From contig OU612071.1 of the NCBI GenBank assembly GCA_914767715.1, forward strand, positions 19,526,948-19,590,947: a stretch of 64,000 nucleotides of DNA, given 5' to 3'. The DNA comes from Membranipora membranacea. Lineage: Eukaryota > Bryozoa > Gymnolaemata > Cheilostomatida > Membraniporidae. Below, one piece after another: positions 28,490 through 40,200 of this stretch (position 1 is its first letter; each line of letters begins with the position of its first letter). Both the position numbers and the translations under genes were made by a program. The notes under the pieces are model-generated. The model was not told where the DNA came from. It did not search any database and saw nothing but the letters and a program-made list of their open reading frames with translations.

Positions 28490-29939
28490 ATGCCGAAAAC
28501 CGACCGTGAACGACACGAAAAAACCGACATCAAGCAACAAAAAGCGACATGAACGGCATCGAAACAAACACAGGTCAGATCTAAAAAGTATTACTTTTCA
28601 TTCTATGTGTAGAACTACAGCTCATTTAAACACAACCAGTCAACTCAGCAGCAACCAATCATTCAACCAACTGTCTTTCCAGCTTGAAAAATCTATCTAC
28701 TCGCCTAGGGAACTATAACTTACATAAGAGAATGCAAATCAACCAAACAGCACAACACAATGTTAAAGTCAGATTCAGGTTAATTGTCCTCTCATCCCTG
28801 TTTCCAATGATTGAGTTAATTATTACTATGACCGAGGAGTAACAGCTCCTTGCTATGACACACAAATCCAGACAAAATTATTTGAAAAATACCTTAAAAA
28901 TTAGTGCTGCTATTTTACTTGCGCTGTTATTCCAACTTGAAATTCTTCCTTGCCTACTTGATTTACTGCCTTACCAACTATTGCCGCACTGCAATGTGTC
29001 AAGTTTATCTGTGAAATGACTGATTGTCAGCTAGAGTGACTCACTTAAACTCTCTAAGACTAACACTATAACTACTAACTACTAATTATAACTACTTGCA
29101 CTAACATGAGCTCAGCTGATGATCGATCGGATGAGCAGAAGGCTTGACACAACGTAGTGCGACAAAAGTAGGTAAGGTAGAAAATCAAGTAGGCTAGGAA
29201 GAATTTAAATTGGCAAGTACAGCGCAAGTAAAATGTATGTACAGAAGGCTTGAAGAAAGAAGTTTGCTTGCTCTAACTTGGAGACACTGAAGTTCAATTA
29301 TTAATTATTCCATTTCCAAATTTGAGGTTTCCACGTTTTACGTTTCAAAACTTTTGACGGGCATGACAGATTATGTACTGTTCATCTTGACACAAATAAA
29401 TGATAATACAATGCATTACACAAATAACTGAATTACCAATTAAAAGAGAGTCAAGCTGCAATAAGAAAAAACACCCCCCCCCCACATTTTATTGTCAAAA
29501 AAACTAGCAAAAAACTACAATTGCAAGAAAAATCCCAGCCACAAAGCACCAAAATTTACAACGAAAGTCATTCATTTGAAAACAGCAAAATATTGTTTTC
29601 CATTGTAGGTACATAGTATTTAGGTCTATAGTATCATGGTTACATGTATCATTTATGAATATTATATTGTTGTATGTATTATTGTATATTGTGATTAAAT
29701 AAAACCAATTTTATTCAATAGTATATTTTTCAACCGTGCTTAGAGGTTGATTAGACTATAATTAGACTAGATAGTGATAGCATAGATAGTAGCCGGCATT
29801 AGTAGCAGGTAGTGACTGATAATAGCTAGTAATAGTATAAGGTAGTTAGGAGTAGTGAGTACTTGTATTAGTGGTGTAGTAGTTATTACATGCTTGATTG
29901 TGTTTATTAAGTTCAACGTACGTCACTGTATTTGTATAG

Positions 29940-30178
29940 TTAGGTTTGGTACAGCGATATTTAAGAAGCGCCTGAGGGACACCCCGAGCATGTTTAGCTA
30001 TCGCCAGTGGAAACGCAGATTCTTCAAGCACTCAGCACGGTATCCTGACGACTTCTCTCAGAGCAGTCAGGAGCTGGCGGTTTGGATGGATCGGGACACA
30101 CTCTGGGTAGCAGCATTGCAGTATGCTGTGGATCGCAGGGCTCGCCATCACCTACTACTACACTACAGGACCAGCTGA
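29940..30178 (+). CDS. Possible terminal exon, unrecognised protein fragment
   Basis: An acceptor-like TATTTGTATAG precedes a frame that stays open to a TGA at 30176-30178. The codons look coding: basic and aromatic-rich, with FSYRQWKRRFFKHSARYPDDF-like composition and then a WMDRDTLWVAALQYA segment. The word GAACGGCATC just after the stop also occurs at 28552, next to the previous candidate exon, which hints at a shared element. No family is recognised. It may belong to a transposon. Confidence 0.3.
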
Positions 30179-30340
30179 AGTGAACGGCATCAGCAGGTCA
30201 TGTAAGAACTCTACTCTCCTTTGAATGTTTGGTGTTTGTTGTTGTTATAATCATTGAGTGTAGGCCAATGATTGTTTGATTGGATGAATGATTGCTTGTG
30301 ACCGATTGGTTGGATGATTGAGTGTTTGTCTGATAGTAGT

Positions 30341-30448
30341 CCTTGTAAATTACTTGATTTTTAAATAGCGTACAAAGCTGAAACTGTAGGCTACCCTTGT
30401 ACACCACTTGATTTTTAACCAGCATGCAAAGCTGAAACTGTAGGCTAG
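30341..30448. repeat. 54-bp direct tandem duplication
   Basis: 30341-30394 and 30395-30448 share CCTTGTA, ACTTGATTTTTAA, CAAAGCTGAAACTGTAGGCTA and differ at about ten sites. A third copy starts with CCTTG at 30449 and soon diverges. The unit is 18 codons long, and the minus-strand frame across it is open, but nothing else suggests coding. Confidence 0.75.
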
Positions 30449-31562
30449 CCTTGATTGTACACTTGAATTGTTAGATACATGCGATGCTTACTTACATGAA
30501 CCTTGTGTAATGCTTTAACTGTTTATGATGCTTTGAGTAATTGATGATTGTGAAAACTTGGTAAAAGTAAATGTGCATTGCTTGTTACAGTGTGTTCATT
30601 TGTATGCATGTATTGTTGTATTGTATTGTTTATTGTATTGTTGTTTGTCTTGTTATATTCCTTGTGAATGATTGCCTATGATGTCTTGTCACTGCATTTT
30701 TTTCTGAAACTGTGTAATAAATTTTTAACGTTGCTAAACACTAAATCGAAGCATTTCCTCCATGCTGTTGTTGAAAACTTTGAAAGAAATAATATTTAGG
30801 TTATTTTATTACAATATGCACAACTCTACAAAACAACATTCTTGGACAAACTCTGGAACCTACTATTATTCAAAACCGGCATCATCATTTTAAAAGAAAA
30901 ATTTCTTCGTGATTCCGACCGACCTTAAAATATATTATCGCTGACTTTCCTTCCGACATTACATAACTACATTACCGTTATTTCACCGACCTACGAAACA
31001 AGATTATCTTCGTTTGAACGACACGATTAAAGACAACCGAAAACATCAGTTTTAAAAACAACGACCTACTCACTCTACAAATTCATGAAACTTATTGACA
31101 ACAAATCCCATCCAAACCCACCGCACCGACTACGCATTGATTAATACAATCAACTTGTATCTACTGTAAACTACCACATTAAAAAAATAACCGACGACAT
31201 CGTATTTTTTCATTGCCAGCCTCTTCTGCTGCAAAAAGCAAATGTCACACAAACCTATAATAAACTTAGGATGGGGTAGATAGCAAATTATCATCATCTG
31301 AATAATCAAAACCACCCAAAACTTTATATCTTCCCATGCCTATATTTTTTATTTTTTTATCTGTCATCTATCACCTGCAGGGTCTTAAAAAATCAAAACT
31401 TTATTTTTATTTTTGATCTACTTCCTCTTACTCTCTCTCTTACTTCCACTCCCTCTTCTCTCAGTGTTCAATCTGTAGGATCTCCCTTCATCTAATAGTA
31501 AATCCTAATTATTATTAATTAAAAGTTAAAAAATAAACTCTTATTAAATTATCACTAACACA

Positions 31563-31738
31563 TTAGTTCGGGCTTTTATGTTTTAGAAGGAGCTCGGAAT
31601 AAAAAACCCTAAAATACTTCTTCGGAGGGGGCTGGGGTTCTTGCTCTGGATTGGGAGTCCAGAGATTCTTAAGGCCCAGGGCAGCTGCAATAACCTGGTT
31701 GTTTATTATCCTTCCAGTTTGTGCAAGCTGACCTGAAC
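31563..31738 (-). CDS. Possible terminal exon of an unrecognised minus-strand gene
   Basis: On the minus strand, TGTGTCTTTTAG precedes a 57-residue frame ending in TAA at 31563-31565, with GQLAQTGRIINNQVIAAALG and then a Pro-rich PNPEQEPQPPPKKY. The composition looks protein-like and the acceptor is good, but no upstream exon or family could be assigned. The surrounding 30.8-32.4 kb is very AT-rich and otherwise empty. Confidence 0.25.
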
Positions 31739-32479
31739 CTAAAAGACACATGACATCACTTCTCTTACTACTTACACTCGCGCACAATGCCAGTGAATTA
31801 AAGCTTAACTTAAACGTGAATTTCTTTTAAAAACCTCAATTGAAAGACTCCATTAATATTTATCATTGAACAAACCTAGTGTTTATAAAAAAAATTTTAT
31901 TTGATATTTATTCAACATTAATTGTTAAATATATATTTTTAATCGTATACTATTTAAAATTGAATATTAACATTTATTATTTAACATTTCTCATTAAGTT
32001 TAACCTTGAAGCTTATACTAAGCTTGTTCACTTGCCTTCCTTACGCTGCAACCTCTAGTCACAACAAAATCTACATCCTCCAATTTCTGACACTACTTTA
32101 TCAAAACTTTAATCTACTATGACGACTGTAATTAAAAACAGGCCACCCAAACAGCTCAGTCGCTGTGTGCCGAAAGTAAAAACATCTATGTTAACCTTTC
32201 AATATTCTCTATTTTACCGATCGATAACTGAATCAACTGAATCAATTTCAGTAACGGTAACTGCAATAATGTCAATTTGATAAAACTTGCAATGAATTAC
32301 CATATACATGCGCCTCCAAGTTGAGAAATTTGACAAAATCAGCTTTCACATTCATCCAACCTCCACTGACCATATAGCATTATTCCTAGCCAAGCTTGTT
32401 AAGACAAGCTGCATTATTCCCAGCTCCACCAACCTGTAATAAACAAAATTTCTTGTAAGTCAAGTTGCGTTGTTGCGGG

Positions 32480-32610
32480 GAGGGAGAGAGGGAGGATGGG
32501 TTGGGATGGGTATGTGTTACCAGGGAGGGTGGGAGAAGTATATCCTACCCTCCTGGTTCCACCCTCTCTGCAGGAAGGGTGCCACCCTCCCTGCTCTCTG
32601 GTTCTCCCAT
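32480..32610. repeat. Purine/pyrimidine hairpin cluster
   Basis: ACCAGGGAGGGTGGGA pairs with TCCTACCCTCCTGGT across an 8-nt loop. A second palindrome, GCAGGAAGGGTGCCACCCTCCCTGC, follows within 20 bp, and a GGGAGGGAGAG block lies just upstream. It resembles the GC-rich cluster at 752-856 in design but not in sequence. Confidence 0.6.
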
Positions 32611-34199
32611 GATAGTGATATTATTAACTAAGAGTTGTCCTACAATGGTTTTTCCCTTTCAAACATCAAATCATTTATTGATTGATTATTAGCCAATAGG
32701 GTGTCTCAATGACTCAAACTGACCAATGGAAACACCGAGTTTTGGAGGCTATTATCAAAAGTGAAACCTCACTTCACTTGTCAACAAAAAAGTTCTTGAC
32801 ATGAACGTGTCTCTCAGTCATTTTCCTACCAATTTGTCTCTTTAGTGCCTGTCACTGGCTTATAAAGTGCAACAAGAGCTGAAAGGTTGTTTGCTGTTAT
32901 AAGTGAGTTGAATTGTGTAGATACAGATTACAAAAGACAACAAATAAACAAGTCGGAGGGTGCAACAGTGAGTGACTCCCATTCCACTGCAGTCTGATTC
33001 AGAGTCACAGTGGGATAGATCTTGTTTGATGCACTTGTAGTGGGCAATGCACGAAGTTTCATTGCTCTGTGAATGGTAGTCGTGTCTGCAATGACTGAGA
33101 ATTTAATAATTTGACTCTGTGAATGTGTAGTTCCTGTGACTTGTCATGTGTCAGGATTGTAGCAATTTGGATGTAGGCCTATCTATCTATGTATGTGGCT
33201 TTCCTGATGACTGAGGCCTACAACATCATGGGCCCCTGTGATGACATGGCTTACTTTTCCCATGTCCAGTATCAACCGAGTGTGGTTGATAATGGATAAT
33301 GGCAAAGTAAAGGCGTGTAAGTCCCATGATGGGCTACTCTACTGTGGCGCTTGCAAGCCTGGCTTTTGTATATTATTGTAGCGAAGACTATGGGTGGTCT
33401 TTACTGACAGGCCAAAACAGTCACAAAAGGCCCAGGACTATGTATGAATTGATGAATTGTCTTCCGCATTCCTTTAAGTTTGAGCATCCTTCCGTCCGAC
33501 GAACAAACAACAGACAGGAGCCCCGTATCTAGCTATGTTCAGTAACCACCGTACTGTATACATACAGGCCTAGGCAAGATACAGCTGCTTGTATATTGTT
33601 TCATCCAGCATGATAGCCACTTGACATGGACAAAGTACAAGTCTGCAAACTCTAGAGGACTATGGTGATTTCAACCAATAACCAACCCTCATCACGCTCA
33701 ATGCTAATATGGCAGTGTTTTACATGCATTGCGTAGCTTTTGTTAGCAGTCCATAGCCAATGCGTTGAGTGGGTGGTTCATTCATGTTGTTATCAGGCAC
33801 TATGGTTTGAACGAAATTCCTTGTGTTTTTGTAAGAGGGCTGAGTTGAGTATAGGAGCGACGCTACACATAATGAATATTTGATAATATTGTTTTACACA
33901 CCTTCACTGACCGATGAATACTAGCTAGAGAAGTCCAAATTTTTGACTAGGATACATGCAGCTCCTGTGATTGTGTTTACGATGAAATATGTGAATGATA
34001 TTCTTCCAGTGTAAGCCTAATGCTAAACAGGAATCCTTATAAAGAACCCCTCTGAATATAAACCACCTTTTATCGGACCAAGGTGTGGTGTGATTCTTTC
34101 ACTCCTGACAAGTTATACTTTGCCCCCAACAAACGTGATTCTCGCTGTGTCTGCCTAAACTGCAAGCCTACCTCGAATGTATGTGTATGTTTTTTGTAG
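32611..34199. promoter_or_regulatory. 5' flank and probable leader of the KIF14-like gene
   Basis: An acceptor (TTTTTTGTAG ending 34199) precedes the first coding exon, so at least one exon, probably untranslated, lies upstream. Possible promoter marks are AGCCAATAG near 32692, ACCAATGG near 32721 and TTATAAAG near 32860. I could not fix the first exon. A diverged palindromic MITE sits at 33229-33325. Confidence 0.3.
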
Positions 34200-34268
34200 A
34201 GGGCAGCTAAAGTGTGGCGCTATTCAAGGACCGAACCTGTATGTTACTCAGCTGAACTCAACAACACA

Positions 34269-37200
34269 ATGAGTGGGAGTATAAGAGACATCATGAGAGA
34301 TAAACCAGCTAAACGTCTGCCTGCTATACCCACTGATCAGAAAGGTAAAATAGCAGCTTATACAGTGAATGGTTCTGTCTGTTGTCTAGTGGCCTGCTCG
34401 GTTTCTTATTGGAAAACTTATAACGCAACTTGTCAAACTCATCGGTGGAAGTTTTGACTGGGCAGCTTCAAAAGGCTTCTCTCATTGACAGCGTGCTGTC
34501 AGGGTCATTTGTGCAATTGTTCCTTAGGAAAGTTGAGCTTTCGTGATTTAGCAGGCCTTTGTGAATCTGTAAATTGTTCACTGTGCGAGGGAACAAGTAT
34601 GTTTTCAATAAGAGGTTCTGAGAGTGTGATGTTTGAGGCAGAACAATATCCATGTGCTCACAGAAAGCTTGCAGCTCTTGCTGAAATACCCAATAAGTTA
34701 ATGATGCCATCATGCCAAATTGATCAGAATGAACTGCCTTCTAAGAGCAGAATTTGCTGAACGTGTTAATTTCTTTACATTGAGAATTAATTAAAGAAGT
34801 GGTATAATATTACACCTAGCATTAGGCCTACTATACTGGTGTCCTTCACAGTGATGACCTGACATCATTGATAAGCTTCCCAGCCATGAGTAGTCTGGTG
34901 TAAATTCCACGCTAGATTTGTTTTGATACTCTAATATTTCACTTCAATGAAAACAAAAGATTAAATTTAATCCCATGAAATGGAGATGTTGTTTGACTGT
35001 ATTGAATTCCTTGCTTATTTGCTTATTGTGTAGTGAGCTGTTGATTGGATTCTATTGACATTATGTAAGAATTAAGAACCTGCCTTGGAGCCCAGTGACC
35101 AATCTAGACCTCTGCCAGTGAGGAGGGGATTAACTGATTGTGTTTTAGGTTTAAATCAAAATGCACGTAATTTTATTGTTGTATCTACTGGTAATTGTCT
35201 GTGATGTCAGATGAGCTTGCTTACTTGCAGCTTACTTGACAAGCAAAACTTCGAAGACAACATGAACATGAACCCAAAACCACCCCCACCCAATCCGCCA
35301 CTGCCATAAGACAGGAACCTTAGGGCCAGTATTAACATTTAATAGTAAGTGGTGATGACAAAGTTTACTTTTGACGACTCATTAATAAGTCAGCCAGTTC
35401 AGTTTTGTTAGTACTGGATATTTGTATTGTAAACCTAGCCTAATATTGAACAGCTAGTATGATATGCTGCCGATATTGGATTGATGCCAATATATGCACC
35501 TTTTTCACCCAGCATAACTGAACATTGAATGTGCTTTGTCCTAATACAGCCACATAGTCACCATTGGTTGGTGATAGAAGCATCCTCCCTCCACCAAAGA
35601 ACAGATTCCTTTCAGATCTGGTCAATGAGTTGTAATTTGCTGTGTGTTGCTCTGCTTTGACCGCACTTGTTGTAAGACATTTCAAGTTTGACCAATTTTA
35701 ATAATCAAACGTTTATATAGGCCTTGTGTTGTGATGTTTGTGAACACTGAAAACTGATGAGTTGCGAAAAAAGCGTTTGATAGTTTATCTGCAGATGTGG
35801 GACTTCATAATAGGAAGCTGGCACAGGATGACCTTTACTGATACATGAAATACAATACACTATCAGACAACATATAATATTTCACTAATTCTTTATCCAA
35901 TTTTTAGTGAAGAGGGTCGCTGAGCCGGTTGCGGATATAGCAGATGATTCACAAGAGGACTCTTTCGGTAAATGTTAATCTTTATCAGCTCCTCTACTAA
36001 ATCAACAATCAAGATGCCGCATTCTTTGTCTCCTGTTCCTGTTGTTGTTATCCTCTTCAAACATCATGTTGATTTCACTGTCAGCTTCAGACGATTGATT
36101 AAACAGGTATACTTAATTGCTCTGTAAGACTAACTGAGATATATGTGGACCTAAGATACAGAGAATCTACTGACAGTCTGTAATGCATGTCTTACCGTAG
36201 TGACTATCTGTACGCTTTGTCAAACAACCTCAATTGGGAAATCAATGGAAACCCATAATTTGGAAATGCTCAGTAGGCCTTAATGAGACACTGGTTTTGA
36301 CCTTGAACTTTAGGTGAAAACTTTTTGATTGAAGGCAGTGCCACCATTGTTGTGCGGCTGAGATAGTCTATGTCTAAAGAATAGCCTGCAGGCAGAATTT
36401 TCATGAATAGTCAGTCATCCTGGCTAGGCCCTCATGTTGCTCGTTATGTTCTTTAGAAGCAGATAGTTGTGCAGTTACAGTAGCTGTAAGGATGAGGCCA
36501 TTCGCTCAGAGAGAAGTATCAGATCCCCGTAACAGAAGAATAGTCAGTATGGAAGGAACTGAGACTATAGTTAAAGCTACAGGTAAGTTGACTATCTATA
36601 TATGAATTTCCTGCGAGGCTATGACAAAGACTACAGGTAAGATAAGTATGACTGGGGGTTATCAGATAACCTGCCGACGAAGAAGTTATGTTGGTGCTCG
36701 CATTCGTATAATAGTCTCTAGCAGTCACTTATATTGGTCACTAAAGGTTATAGTGACTACTGGGATCTGTTGATGCCCCGGGACTGTGCTCTAACCTGCT
36801 TGCAAACACATAGCAAATTGAGTCAAATGTGGCACGCCCTCCAGGTACCATTATTTATTTTAGTCCTTTGATTTTAACCAACATTTGAGGAACTAACTAA
36901 AGCAAAGAAAGGCTAATTAAGAAGTTATCTTCCTAATGTCAATGAACAAACAACTCTAGCATCCTTCATTGATTCTGCTTTTCATTTTGAAGCAACGGCG
37001 CCTTTCAGTGTTATGTGCCAAATACCATTAGCAGCCCGAAATTTCATATAATAGGTAATAGTTTTCGAATAACATTAAGTTTTTGTTGTAGAAACATCCC
37101 AGGTACACAAATTTCAGTATGACTATTCATTTGACTCGTTCGACTCGATGAGTCCCGGGTTCTCCTCACAGAAGAAGGTTTATCAGTCTCTAGCCCAGCC

Positions 37201-40200
37201 GCTGCTCAACAGAGCCTTCCAGGGATATAACACATGTCTGTTCGCTTACGGACAAACAGGCTCAGGCAAAAGTTACAGGTAAGTTACAAAGTTGATTAAT
37301 GTCAACTGGGTGTCTTTACACGCCCAGTCCCGAAGAATGGGCGACAAGGTATTCTATCAGGACTGGACTTTTACTGCCAGGCAGATTCGAATTGGGCTAC
37401 TAGATCAAAAGTGAAACATGTCATGAGAATGCACGGCTATAAGTGCTACATTATCTTGGAGCTTGGCATCAGGTTTGGTCTGTTGATGCATTAAAGAGAG
37501 TTTTGGTTCCCAAACAACACATTTAAATAGTCAGATTTTCACAAGCTGAGATTTCACACTTCTTTGTTTGTAGCATTATGGGTCACAGACATGATGACGG
37601 AATAATTCCCAGATTCTCAGACGAATTGTTTCAGAAAATTGAATCTCTCAAAGAAAATAGCGATGAAGTGGTAAGTGTGTTGATGTTATCGTGTTATTTG
37701 TGTCGTTATTAAATAACTTTACCTTTTCAAAACTGCATCCCCTGGATATCCGGCTTCTGCTGAAAGGTTTATAAGGCCCTACATTATTTCTTTGGGATCT
37801 TGTTTTCGAAAAATTATGAATGCATTTCTAATGACTATGACACTCAATTTCTAAGGAAACAAACAATTATGATGAGAATCATGTCATATTTCTGATATTT
37901 TTGCAGACAGCAGTGAATGTAGAAACTTCATTCTTTGAGATCTACAATGAGAAGATACATGATCTCCTAGCCATGAATAAATCAGCTCAGAGCAGCTCTA
38001 AACAAAATGTGAGTATTGTCTCATTTCTGAGGAATCAGTCGGTGAAAGTTAAAAACACAAACAAACTTGATATTGAAGTTTTCCATGCATGCTTTACATT
38101 TTTGTATTTCATTCATAGCTCTTGGGCCACTATATCTGATCTTAGTTGAATTTATATCCATTTTTCATATTACAAACTGTGATGTTTTGAGGATAGTTGC
38201 GTGTAACTAACAGAGATACAGTTAGATAACAAACTGCTTCTTCATGAACTCTAATGTGTAACACACTTCTGTGGATCGCTATAGTGCTGTCCATTCTCAT
38301 ATTTGGATGATTACAGTTGAAGGTCAGAGAGCATCCTGACACAGGTCCTTATGTGGAGGGATTATCTACCTTCCCTGTAGCTTCATATGCAGATATACAG
38401 GTAAAATGTCTCATCCCAATCATGGTGTAATGATTACCATTAGTGGTGCCATTTGCCAGTGTTTTACTTCAATGGTTGTGAAGGAGCAGTAATTTCACGA
38501 GTTATCGGCAAGTTTCCGAATCGTAATGAGTACCAAACTATTTGTTACATTGGATATGCATAATGTAAAATTGATTTGTTTTATTGCTACACTTGAGATG
38601 TGCTTCTATGTGTGATTGGTCTGGTGGTGGTGGGTGCGGGGAATTCATTTTCAACTACAGCCCAACAAAACGCCATGACAAGCATCTCTGGCAGAGTTTG
38701 AGCGCTTTAACTCTTGATTGTTGTTGTTCACCAGCTGTATTAAGTCTCTGTCGATGTGTTTGTTTTACTAACAGAGATTACTGACTCTGGGTAACAGACA
38801 GAGAGCTACAGCTAGTACTGGTATGAACGATAAGAGCTCCAGATCTCACTCTGTGTTTACTATCAACCTCAATCAGATTAAGGTAAGTGTAAACTTACAT
38901 TAGATCAACGTAAGTGTCAAAATTAATAGGAACAAATTAAGTGTTTGTCTAAATCAGATCTAGGTAAGATTGTTCTTCAAGCAAACACACAGCTCTTTTC
39001 AGCTTTCAGTCCAATACTGACTGTTTGATTGCCAAATTGATATCCACATATCTGTTGAACTCTTCAAGCAGTTTCTGCATTGTTATTTTTTAAAACTTTG
39101 ATGGTCTCTCAGGGTTCCATTCGTGGATAGTAGGGATTTTGATTGGGAATCGTTGATACATGGTAAGAAATAACAGTCTAGCCTTCTAGATAACTAGGAT
39201 TGGTAAATTTTCTCACTATTCTTTTTCTCTGGGTTTCCCAAAACTGCACATGACCAGCTATCATGTAGGTCACAGCTAATCCCTACTCACCCGTGATTCA
39301 ATCAACTTACTGTTAATAACTGTTACTTGTAGAGTATGGATTTTGAAGAGACACAGCATGAGCACAGTGTAGTAAGTAGAATTAATCTGGTTGATTTAGC
39401 TGGCTCAGAGAGACAGTCATCCGCACAGACTAGTGGTGTCAGACTTAAAGAAGGAGCCAGTATAAACAGGTTAGTTCATTTAATTAGCTGATTGCCATAA
39501 CCTGATCAATTCTGTTGGATGCCTAGATCCAATATGCTTGGTATAAATATGGTAGTAGAATAAGGTACAATTTTCCCTCAACAGTGTCAGAAAAAACAGC
39601 TCTAACACATGAACGATGAATATTAATCTACGGAATGATAAAAATGATGTAATGGCATAAACAGTAAACATAGTTTAAGTGGTCTTCCAAATGCAAGATG
39701 CTCAACACATAGTACATTATATAGCATTTTAACAATTCCAATCCCATGGTCAGTTCAAGAGGGTCACTAACGGTAACTGGAACTGCTTTCCAACTGAAAG
39801 GGTAGCCAGTGTTCCTAGGCCGCTGCTCAATTTTATTATTTGGATTAACCCTTTTTTGGAGTTACCTTTCCACAATCTTCCCTTCTCCTCTACCTGACAG
39901 GTCACTGCTGACTCTAGGTAAAGTTATAAGTGTATTAGCCGAGCAGTCATCACACGCTAAGAAGCGTAAGCTGTTTGTCCCGTACCGAGACTCTGTACTC
40001 ACATGGTTACTTAGGGAGAGTCTGGGTGGTAACGCTCGTACCGCTATGATAGCTACTATCAGCCCTAGTAGTCTGAACCTGGAGGAGACTCTATCTACCC
40101 TCAGGTATGTGTATGTACCGTACCGAGACTCTGTACTCACATGGTTACTGAGAGAGAGTCTGGGTGGTAACGCTCGTACCGCTATGATAGCTACTATCAG

